From NCBI GenBank assembly GCA_036435485.1, contig CM071596.1, positions 138,595,001 through 138,659,000 of the forward strand: 64,000 bases of DNA, given 5' to 3'. The DNA is from Saposhnikovia divaricata (lineage: Eukaryota > Streptophyta > Magnoliopsida > Apiales > Apiaceae). Made by a program: the position numbers and the translations under genes. Every line of letters begins with the position of its first letter. Position 1 is the stretch's first letter. The notes below the pieces were generated by a model. It was not told the origin of the DNA and did not search any database. It saw only the letters and a program-made list of their open reading frames with translations. Below, one piece after another: positions 47,957 through 57,808 of the stretch.

Positions 47957-48852
47957 ATTTAGCTTATCAATAGCAGTACTATCTTTATCTTTGTGTTGTC
48001 ATCTAATTTCTTAGAAGAATCACCACTACATTAATGTAGTCCTTCGTTGAATCACCCTCGTTTACTGTTTACGTAGTGTTTTAATAGTTAACCATACGGG
48101 TTTCAAATCCTCTAAGGAGACAAAGTATTCCCTTTTCCTTATCCATAAGGAATACTTCCTGAACTTGATATAGATATTATACTAAGCAGATAGAATTTCA
48201 GAAGAGCTTTACGCATCGCAGCTATGACCGGTTATTGAAATTATCAATCATATTTCTTCAATAGAAAACTAGAACCTAACGGTTGACCTAGTCAAATTTG
48301 TATCATGGTCCTGGTTTACCTCAAAATCAGACCTCCTTATGTAGGTAATATGCTTAAGACGATATCAGGAATCGAATCTTTAATTAAACTACTATTACAG
48401 TTGATTCTTACACAATCATCAGAGGGAATGCAAATTCCTCCACCATATTGTAACCTGCGAGGTTCTCCTCAATATCATTCTATCTCTTTTGGTGTGAGCA
48501 CTTATAATTACTCTCCTATACTTAAAGTGTCGGCCACCTCACTGGCCTTTCCTGATAATAATACTTTCTCACAATCCATGTTTTCTAAATCTATTCTAAC
48601 TCACATGTTTCTGCATCATTCCCATCACTGTTGGGTGAAAGCATTTTCCCTTAAGCTCTGTTGAAGGAGAAAAATATCTACCAGTCTTTATCCATAAGCC
48701 ATTGCTTCCACATTTCCGTGTGAACTTTATCACGGTTACTCCTAATCGTACCTACGATATTTCTTTTCTTAGTTCTTTTCATTTTAGGATAATCCCAACC
48801 TTTATTTGGTTCAATCCATACTTCCTCATGGTCTCACATATGCCTCACCTGG

Positions 48853-48883
<31 letters not shown>

Positions 48884-48884
48884 G
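48853..48884. repeat. ATT/TTA trinucleotide microsatellite
   Basis: About ten perfect units of ATT inside the decayed interior of element A. Confidence 0.9.
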
Positions 48885-50615
48885 TCGTACTTTCCTTACC
48901 AGAATTCTATTTTCGAAACTCAGAATATTACCCTTTTTCCTTAAAAGGTTTCTTAGGTCATCCTCATCATTCCTCCTGTATTTTCTAGGTACAGGGTGTA
49001 TCAGAATATCTCTAATCAATCCTCTAATAATTCTGTTAACGTACCTTCCAAAGCTCCTTTCAATAAATCCCTAAAGATTATAGATACCTTGGTCAATCCA
49101 ACTTATCTCGTCCAAATTCACAATGTCTTTATTAGGGGTAATGCCATCCTTTGTGCATCCCCCGGGTTCGTATTAAATTATGGATATTCTATCCTCAATT
49201 CTATTTTCAAGAAATACTTACATCCTTTAATCAGGTCACATATCCTTAATAAGGGTCTCTTTTCAATCGTTCTCATATTGATAATTTATAGGTAGCCTAA
49301 TGTCAACCTTTTTCTTTCAAATTGACGTCAGTCTACATGACCTCCCAAAAGACAACATATGTTTATCTGCTCCTCTTACATAACTTGGTAATGGTAGCAA
49401 GGATGTTCTGGGAGATATTGGTCGTGTTCAACATGAATCTCTTAGTACCTATTACTCTTCTTGAGGATACTCAGTTTCAGATAACATTTATGCATCGTAC
49501 TGCACCATCTCTTTTAATCTTCATAAACCTTCATTGATCACTTTCCTTAGTCATAATACACCATGGTATTTATAAAATCCCATCATCATGTATCTCAATT
49601 CGCTTTATTACTCATTCTAGTTCATAAGCTGGTCAATCATATACACCTGAATCATTTTACTTTATATCAAAAGTTCTCGCGGTTGGCGCTTGGTCAGAAG
49701 TAACCCCGCTTCGTCCTTACATCGTTGGTCTAATCACTTTATAATCCCTTTGTCACCTGGCCCCAAATGGCCATGTTATAGTACGGGAGTTAGGGTTAGC
49801 TAATGGCATTACTTTTCTAGCAATTGCCTCCTTCGTTCATACCGAAGACAATTATCTAGGACAGATTACGCTTATCCATGTGCTTTTTCCCGCGTACTAC
49901 ATAAGCTTAACACTCTTGGCATGATAACCTTTTCATTTAAGTCAATCCTGAACTTTCTCAGTCCGTTTCGGTCCTTGAATACAGTTCTCCTTTACCGTCC
50001 AATCTCAACTTCATCATTTTATCTCTACAATCAATTGTAATAATCAAGGTTTGTTCGCCAACCCATATAGCGGCTACCTTACCCAATCCGCAGGGACCAC
50101 TCCAGTTTTCCACTCTCTTTAGTGACATTCTCTGATAATCAGAAAGACAAGGTTTGCCAAAATTTATTGAATTTCTTTCCAGAATCAGGGAAATTTTGGT
50201 CAATCTATCCACCCACTGGTAACACTAACGAGATCAATTTCAAAGTCTGAATAACAGTTCCACGAATACCCAAGCGGGTAGAATCGTAAGCGGGAACAAC
50301 GGAATGATTGGCATAAGGTTGGAAGTTTAACCATTGGAAGGAAACCAAATATATAAACCCCCTAGAAGGGAAATAAAAAGTTTCAGCCGAAACATGCCAC
50401 ATCTTCCAAATACATATACGTCCTAATAGTCAATACTACCAAAGGTCAGTCTACCTAACCACTAATCTCAGAAGAAACACTACCGTCGGAGTTAGTTGTT
50501 CCATAAAATTGGCACTCCAAGGCCATCCGAATCTGGTGAACCGTGCTGTCCGAATGCATCCGTAATTATTTTGCCGTGCTACATAAGCACACCACCTAAG
50601 CCTGTCTGAGATGCG

Positions 50616-50858
50616 TCATAATATATCACAAAGTCTTCCTTCTTCCATTAGGCAACACCACGCTTGTGTCGTCACCGATTTCATCTTTAGCTCCAGGAAG
50701 ATTTTCTCACATTTTCTTGTCCATTCAAACTTCTTAGTCTTATAAATAAGTCGAGTTATGGGACTACAGTCTTTGTAAAGTCCTGAACAAATCTTTGGTA
50801 ATACCTTGGGGATCTTATGAAATTTCTCACCTTCGTTGATGTGGTTGGCCTTTCTCAA
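50616..50858 (-). pseudogene. Reverse transcriptase fragment of chromovirus A
   Basis: 80 codons resembling the end of the Ty3/Gypsy reverse transcriptase before RNase H. KIPKVLPKICSGLYKDCSPI corresponds to the conserved block around YRRFVKDFSKIA-P-T. It is followed by KKFEWTRKCEKIFLELK, the usual KFEWT-KCE-F-ELK motif. The catalytic YVDD region is not present. This is a fossil of the same type as 1,276-1,470. Confidence 0.8.
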
Positions 50859-52129
50859 TTAAAACTGCCTTTAACTCGGCGAGGTCAACCAACACTACTT
50901 GTTATTTGATCGCATGTCCTAATAACTGAACTTCATTTTATCAGAATTCCTACTTTGAGAACTTGGCATATACTTGCTCCTTCAAGTTCCATCTTTAAAA
51001 CATCCTCCATTACCTCTTAACCCCTGATCGTGCTACTTGATCCTTTTATGATTCAGCATCGGGGTAAACTTAATGTAACTACCATAATCTATTCAAGGGG
51101 AAGAAAGAATTTAATATCCCCTGAATCACATGTATCTAATGTTTCTGGTTCGTTATTTCACTGAGTTGAAATAAACCTTTACTTAGTCCCTGACAGTAGT
51201 CTTATTACGAGTTTATCATAGACTCACTGGTCTTTTCCTCCTGTAGGTTCCGAGATCATAGTCTCGCTTACTACTTCCTTATATGACTTTATCCAATCAT
51301 GCCATCACTTTCCAATGTCTTTACTTTCCAAGCTGATCCATCCATAAAACGAACATTTCTCTGAATCAAGCCACCTCACCAATCTCAATTTGGCTTCGTA
51401 AATTATAACCTACGAAATCTGCCTTCTCCTGGCGAATTATCATTGACAATATTCATGGTAATCCATTTATTAAATGATATGGCACTTACTGCCTCCATCT
51501 CAACTGCTCCTCGAGACTCTGCTCCCCGTTCTATATCGATGTCTTTGATAATTATGCATCATTCTAACTCTTTTCTCATTAATCTGAAAGTCTCTAAGGA
51601 TTCTTATCTATCCTCCTATTAGATCTCAAGTAATTCTCTCAATCCATCTTACTTGCTAGGACTACGTCCTGGTAGTCCGGCTATTAATCCAATATGCATA
51701 TTTAGTTCCTTGCATAATATCTCAGTTCTTTATGCTCACTTCTCTGAGCACTATTCCTTAACTCTTACAGTTTCTCTGGCTGCAACCCTCATTTCCCTAA
51801 GGGTAAGCTTTTTATCCTTAACAGGACTCTCCTCCTTAGCTGGAACCTCTTCCTGGTCCTCAATAGGTTACTCTATCGGATCCACGATCCGATCATCCGC
51901 ATATCATAAAGCATCATCGTGCTGCTGCTCGTACACCTCAAGGTCTGTCGCCTTACAAGTCGACACGAGAACGAGCTAAGTTACTATCATGATATTTTAG
52001 AGTTCCCATAAGGGTTTTATATGTCAGTACCCCATTAAGTAGTCCGACTATGAACTTGGCAAGAGTTCTTATTATCTTAGTGAATTTATCGTTTTAACGT
52101 GGCGTCATCTCTGGGGTTTATAACGTATC

Positions 52130-52141
52130 GCTCTGATACCA
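52130..52141 (-). other. Primer binding site of chromovirus A (tRNA-Met)
   Basis: TGGTATCAGAGC on the minus strand, four bases inside the LTR that starts at 52,146. Confidence 0.9.
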
Positions 52142-52145
52142 TTTC

Positions 52146-53420
52146 TGTAACACCCCCAGATCCGGTGTCAGGGATCCGGTCATTACGGTATCAATTTCCA
52201 TCCACAAAATCAACATAAATTAAATTACAACCTTGTGACCCAAAACAACAACATAAAATACCTGTTATAGTCCCAGAGATGAAATCAGAGTAACCAACAA
52301 TTATTTAATCACAAATTTGAGTTCTTACAACCCAAAAGAATTACAGATTAACTAATACATACTCTCTGCCATCCATGTACATATGTTATATAAATAAATA
52401 CATTTAATAAACCATAAGTTGAAAGTCTAGCCTACTGGTTGCTTCTACCTCAGCAATGCCGACCATGACGTCAGTAGGCAAACCTAACTGTTGTCCCTTC
52501 TTGCACCGAGTGCTCCTTGTGCTGGCCGTCAGATCTAGCTGTTGTTGTGATATAATAATAAAGCAAGGGTGAGCAATAGCCCACCAAAAATAATATGCAA
52601 CTGAACAATAATATATAACAGCTTTGAAATATCCTTGAAGCCATATGCCATGCATTAACGAAGATAGTGCCAGTATAATGTAATAGGTGAAGTTACAAGG
52701 TAACTCAAAGTGTATTTTTAGTTTTGATCAAATTTCCAACCCTGTTAATAAGAGTGGTACTTCATGTTGCAAAAGAAAATAGATTCTGGATAGTGAACCA
52801 ATACTGGAGTATATCGCGCTAGATGACACCCCCTTACGATGATCAGTCGCAGGTCGTGCATCTTAAAATTTGTTTCTCTATCGGTAGAAGGATGAACATA
52901 TGGACACCACCATACGCCGGATCTCCCTAGCTATCTTTGGGCTTAGACGGGACCGGCTCCACTCGGACCCTATTTCCAGGATGGACGGTCCCACAGCCTC
53001 TTATACCCGTTCAAATGATGGACTGTCCCACAGCCTCTTACACAAATACTCCTAGTTTGAGTAAGTCCATGACTCCAAAATGTAAAGTTCGTTCCCCTTT
53101 CCCTAAGTATAATACTTGTTGATGAGACTCCACAAAGTAGTCGCATCTAATTGGAAAGGAAAATTCCCCAATACTTTCCAAGCAGTTGCTCGTTAATGGA
53201 TATCGACTTGTTCCCAATATTCTTACCCCTCGAACGATGATGAAGTAACAAAAATGCTCAACTTGATAAATAGCAACCAAGTTGCGAATGAAAATGATAG
53301 ATTAACAAGTATATGACCGGGAAGTCAAAGAAATAACAGCTCTCAAGCAAGGTTCTCTTATATTTTGGAAGATAGATTCGAATGGAGAATAAAGTTTTGA
53401 GAACCTTTGAAAGGCATATG
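52146..53420 (-). mobile_element. 5' LTR of chromovirus A, cut by Copia-2
   Basis: The first 1,275 bp of a family 1 LTR, starting TGTAACACCCCCAGATCC and matching D, E and the solo LTR up to GAGAACCTTT (about 53,410). It contains GATGATCAGTCG at 52,838 and a private direct duplication of about 35 bp (GATGGACGGTCCCACAGCCT at 52,980 and again near 53,014). The remainder of the LTR should lie beyond Copia-2, outside the window. The exact border lies between 53,410 and 53,421. Confidence 0.82.
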
Positions 53421-54411
53421 ATGTAGCCTATTTGTATTTCGAGGATACAACTCAACTTAAACAAGATTTTAATAGTAAATAGTATATAGACTGTCACAAG
53501 GAATCTCAGATTGTATTATCTGTCAGAAGAAAAAGATCAAGGTCAATCTACAGACTTGAAGAATTGCTACATTGAAAGAAGTTCACACATCTGATCAAGC
53601 CTCAGTGAAGTATTCGTTAAAGAAGTGGATTCATTTAAAGTGACAGAGATTTCTACAGTGACAGAGACAGTACAGAAGAATTATTAGAGAAAGAAGAAAG
53701 AGAAGAAAGGAACCAGATTTTAAAGTCAATATGTGAAGAACAGTCATTGCGGTTAGTCACTCATGAACCAGACAGTACATCGAGTGTCAACATTAAACAG
53801 TGGTTGTTCATCATTAACTTCAGTGGTTCAAGCTTTCAAAACGGGTATATTAAGAGAAGACATTAACCACAGCCATAAAGTCAAAAATAAAGAAAAGCCG
53901 TGGGAGTTAGTCGCTCATGAACCAGACCGTGCATCGAGCGTCAACAAAAATTCGGTGGTAATTCTTTATTACTTTCAATGGTTCAAGAAAAAGATTTCGG
54001 TTGTAAAAAGATTTTTATATTAATTCTCACTTAATTAATATAATTATGTAATTGGTTTAATTTAATAAATTAATTCGTATCGAATTAATTTATTTATTAA
54101 ATTAATTATCATGTTAATTAATTTTGAATTAATGTATTAATCTGAATTGATTTAATTAATTAATGAATTAATCATTATTTATTTTAATGATTAATTGGTT
54201 AAGTATTTAATTAAATTAAATTTGAAAGAAACAAAAAAAAAAAGAAGCAGGTGGACAGTTTTTTTTTGTATAAAAGAAGTCGACAGATTGACAGCAGACA
54301 AAGGAGGAATGTAGCATCCAAGTAAAAAGACAGCACATGCAAAGTAAAATGAAAAGAGACAACAGACAGAAGAAAACATGCATGCATGATTCAAGTACTG
54401 TCGGACAGATT

Positions 54412-54434
54412 CCACGCGCCTGTGGCGCGCGTGG
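54412..54434. repeat. GC-rich hairpin in the Copia-2 LTR
   Basis: CCACGCGCC, three spacer bases and GGCGCGCGTGG form a near-perfect inverted repeat. Two more GCGCG words follow within 45 bp. It stands out in AT-rich surroundings and is rich in CG dinucleotides. Confidence 0.8.
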
Positions 54435-54577
54435 ATGGTACGCGCCCGTATTCAAGCTTTCAACAGCGCGCGTGACTCACACATTCTTCCTCCGCGACTG
54501 GGCTTCTTTTACAGCAGTACAAATCTTTGATTCAATTCAAATCATTACAGCCAAGTGGGTTGTTTTTAATGTTAACA

Positions 54578-54762
54578 AGACAATCTCAATTGTATTGCCG
54601 ATTGTCTTGGTTAACCTGGATTGTCTTGACTATTGTATTGCCTATTGTCTTGGCAATACAAATTGATTGTCTTGGAGATTTTGGATTGTCTTGCCGATTG
54701 TCTTGGCAGTACAAAATTGATTGTCTTGGAAGAGCAGATTGTCTTGCCGATTGTCTTGGCAG
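54578..54762 (+). repeat. GATTGTCTTG minisatellite in the Copia-2 LTR
   Basis: About nine copies of GATTGTCTTG (one TATTGTCTTG) between 54,601 and 54,759, arranged in a higher unit of about 55 bp that also holds GGCAGTACAAA. One reverse copy (CAAGACAAT) lies at about 54,578. The open frames seen across it in several phases are produced by the repeat. Confidence 0.88.
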
Positions 54763-55240
54763 TACAAATGAAAAAGAAAAGTTGCAGAAGACTACATAAA
54801 TTAAAGACAGGCGGCCAGACAACAACAACACAAAACATAATATTTTAAAGAAACAAGAACAGCTCCATTCTCTCTCATTTTTGAAGAACAACACAGCAAG
54901 AGAAAAATTCATAGAAAATCAAGTTCATCTTATTTTTAATATCTGATCCGATAGAACTTGTTTACTTGATACTCTTGTAATATTAGCGAGTTTTTACTCC
55001 TAATCTATATCTCGATTTTTATTAACAAATCTAGAAAAATTCATGTCGAATTTTCTAATTTGTTTTTATTAACTAGATATAATTTTTGTACTGTATTTGT
55101 AACAAACCCCTCAATTTAATATAATTTTATATTCAACTTGAATTTTGTTTCATGTAATTCCGCTCAAATTTGTCAAAATATAAATTAAATTTATCCGGAC
55201 AAATTTCGATTAAACAGTACTGTTTGTATTCAACCCCCCT

Positions 55241-55252
55241 TGGTATCAGAGC
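55241..55252 (+). other. Primer binding site of Copia-2 (tRNA-Met)
   Basis: TGGTATCAGAGC on the plus strand, 85 bp before the gag start codon. Confidence 0.93.
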
Positions 55253-55336
55253 CTATTGATTGATACACAAATCAAGATCCTATTTTTACTCAATCAAAAA
55301 TCAAGCTCGAATTTTTAACTCTCTTAAAAATTCATC

Positions 55337-57808
55337 ATGTCAACCAAAGGCATTGTTAAAATTCCTATCTTTAATAAAGATAACTATGACATGTGGAAAA
55401 ACAAAATGGAGTTATTTCTTGATGTAACAAATCCAAAATTTTTGTGGGTTTTGAAAAATGGACCAATAATTCCTATCCAACATGATGCTGAAACAGTTAC
55501 AAATGGAGTTGTAACAATACCTGCAAAATTCTATCCAAAGGACCCTAAGAACTTTACCGCTGAAGAAAAAGAGGAAGTTGGATTGGATGAAAATTTGAGA
55601 CTCATTCTATTAGATTCCATAGATGCTGTAATGTATAGCCATGTAATGAATTGTAAAACTGCTAAGCACATCTGGGAAACTATTGAGATCATTAATGAAG
55701 GGACTGATGAAGTCAGGGAAAATAGACTTCAAATTTTGACCTCTGAATATGAACACTTTAGAGCTGGCCCTAATGAAGGCATTCAGGAAGTGTTCGAAAG
55801 GTATAACAAAATAATCAACAACTTGCAAGTTCATGGCAAGCAATATACTCAGAAGGAGATCAACATGAAGTTTTTACTAACTATGCCTACTCACTTGGAG
55901 CATAGAATAACTGCCATCAGAGAATCCAGAGATTTAAACAAGATTGCTCTTGAAAGGCTGTTTGGTGTTCTGAAAACATATGAATTAGAACAAGTACAGC
56001 AGAAGGAGTTCTCTGGCAAAGGCAGAATGGCAAATTCTTCTACAGCTCTAGTAGTTGAGGTTCCTAAGGAAGTGGAAGATAAAATTGTTCAACCTAACAG
56101 CTTCAACAAGGAACAAACTGAAGTGGAACATGGCCAAACACCAGCTACTCAGGATGGTAGTGAATTCTATTCACTAGAAGAGCTGGATCAATTGGAAGAT
56201 GAATCTATGGCGATGATGGTGAGATAATTCAGTAACTTCAGATTCAGAAGAAATCCAAAGTTCAGGTTTAAGTCAAATAACAGATTTCAGAGAGGAGGTT
56301 CTTCATCCTCTAGTAACAGGGGAGGTTACAAAACTGGAACTGTTGACAGAAGCAAGATCCGTTGCTTCAACTGTAATGAGTTGGGACACTTTGCTACTGA
56401 GTTTCAGAAACCCAAGCAAGCACAGAAGAAAGATTATGCTTCTGAAAAGAAGAAGAGTGGAAGAGCTTATGTAGCTGCTGGTAAAAGCTGGGATGACACA
56501 GATAGCGAAGATGAAGAATATGGAAACTTTGCACTGGTGGCAAATACTGAATCATCAACTTATTTCACCACACCGGTGACTCTTACTGATGCTGAGTTAA
56601 TTCATAGTTTACGTAATTGCTTGACTAATGCACAAAAAGGGTACGAGAGAATAAGTCTTGTTAACACTAAACTTGAAAATGAAGTGTTAGATTTAAAAAA
56701 GGTGCAGATTAATCAAGATAAGAATATAAAAGAAATAGCTAGACTTAACTACAGAGATAAGTCGCTAGGAGAATACATGGTAAAACAAGTTGATAGGATT
56801 GCTGAACAAGACATCAGGATTAAAGAACTTGAAACACAGATTCGAGCTTGTTATAATTCTGTTAAAGTTTCAAAAGAGTTTTTTAACAAACAATCTGTAG
56901 AACGAACAACAGGTATAGGGTATGACTACAATGAAGCTGTTGGATCATTGGGCATAAATTCCCCTAACCCTGTTAGTGCTAAAGAAAGGGGTATACCACA
57001 TGTACTCAAGAATGTTAAAGAACCTCTATTTAAAAAATCTGATGCTGGACCACCAGATATTCTTTCTATGGTTATTCAGGAAGAAATGAGAAATGAGGAT
57101 AGTGCAAATGGCACAGTCTTTGTTAAGGATAAATGTGTTAAGGATAATTCTGTTAAGAACGCTAATCCAAAGAATGTTTCATCCAAGAAAGATGTCACAG
57201 TCTTTGTTAAGGCTAAATCTGTTGAGGACACTAATCCAGAAAATATTTCATCCAAAAAGGATGTACCTAAAGTGCCAGTCAAGGTTGTTGAAACAGCTAG
57301 TTCTTCTAAGACTGGATTAGGAGGTAATAAGTTGAAGCAGAACAATAACATGTCTAACATGAGTAACATGCCTATCATTGATTCTAATCATAAAGCATGT
57401 GGTGTTGTCAACTGTATGTCTTGTGCCTTTAATGTGACGTCTGCTTACTTTAATGGTAATCATGCATGTGATAATAAGACTGCTCCTCGACAACATATGA
57501 ACAGGAATAATGTTAGATCAAAGACTGCTAGTCCTCCTTATGTTAGGAGAGAGACATTTATACCAAAGCCTAAACAAAGTTTTATGAAGGCTGTTTACAA
57601 AGTCAAATGTCCAGTCAATGATATTGTTACTAAACAAACATGGATACCTAAACTGAAACAAAAGATTGTCAAATCTGTTTATAGGGTGAAATGTTTGTTG
57701 AATAATGGTAAAGCTGTTGTTAAAGTAAAGAATGTTGTTTTGCCTGACAAAGGCCAATTCTTTAAGTACGCTGGACCCAATCAAATTTGGGTTCCGAAGA
57801 AGGTTTAA
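55337..57808 (+). pseudogene. Copia-2 gag with one internal stop
   Basis: Gag of a Sirevirus. It starts with MSTKGIVKIPIFNKDNYDMW, the usual opening of Copia gag. The gag helix region (UBN2-like; LRLILLDSIDAVMYSHVMNC...) spans about residues 75-230. A TAA at about 56,225 breaks the frame, which then continues to 57,808. The zinc knuckle CFNCNELGHFATEF has lost its last cysteine (C to F). Further on are an acidic stretch (WDDTDSEDEEYGNF), a coiled coil (about 56,590-56,870), lysine-rich repeats around KDVTVFVKAKSVEDTNPENI, and a second cysteine cluster (CGVVNCMSCAFN). It ends WVPKKV just where pol begins in another frame. The stop and the lost cysteine make it non-functional. Confidence 0.88.

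Larger units (their letters stand above)
34501..47961 (-). mobile_element. Complete chromovirus BC (Ty3/Gypsy, Tekay type) with target duplication
   Basis: A structurally complete element at 34,506-47,956 (13,451 bp) flanked by the duplication ATTTA (34,501-34,505 and 47,957-47,961). The 3' LTR is 34,506-38,375, the internal part 38,376-44,309 and the 5' LTR 44,310-47,956. The two LTRs are nearly identical by eye apart from a SINE in the left one, so the insertion is younger than its surroundings. The internal region codes only for an integrase/chromodomain remnant and is chimeric. It cannot supply its own proteins. Confidence 0.92.
47962..52129 (-). mobile_element. Chromovirus A, 5' half of the internal region
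   Basis: About 4.2 kb of decayed retrotransposon interior between BC and the primer site of A. From 49,310 on it matches 1-2,601 (element D). The only clear protein remnant is reverse transcriptase sequence at 50,616-50,858. An open stretch at 49,958-50,212 on the minus strand (WSGPCGLGKVAAIWVGEQTL) has no family I can name. A TTA microsatellite lies at about 48,853-48,884. Nothing here appears functional. Confidence 0.7.
53421..55232 (+). mobile_element. 5' LTR of Copia-2
   Basis: About 1.8 kb, beginning TGATGTAGCCTATTTG and ending near TTTGTATTCA before ACCCCCCT and the primer site. Both borders are uncertain by some bases because the partner LTR is not in the window. It contains two near-copies of a 50-bp segment (GTTAGTCACTCATGAACCAG at 53,753 and GTTAGTCGCTCATGAACCAG at 53,908). 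It also contains an AATTAATT-rich stretch (54,020-54,220), a GC-rich hairpin (54,412-54,434) and an array of GATTGTCTTG. Transcription should start in it; no TATA box is claimed. Confidence 0.75.

Noticed and set aside
48305..48664. A 119-codon plus-strand frame
   Set aside because: Antisense in the decayed interior of element A, with no recognisable motif and no neighbour that would support it.
54190..54912. Overlapping frames on both strands in the Copia-2 LTR, with repeated cysteine and leucine residues
   Set aside because: They come from the GATTGTCTTG array and the AT-rich part of the LTR, and no frame has a start context or family.
57783..57789. AAATTTG as a possible slippery site for a gag/pol frameshift in Copia-2
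   Set aside because: The heptamer is out of register with the gag frame needed for a one-base backward shift, and no stable structure is evident behind it.
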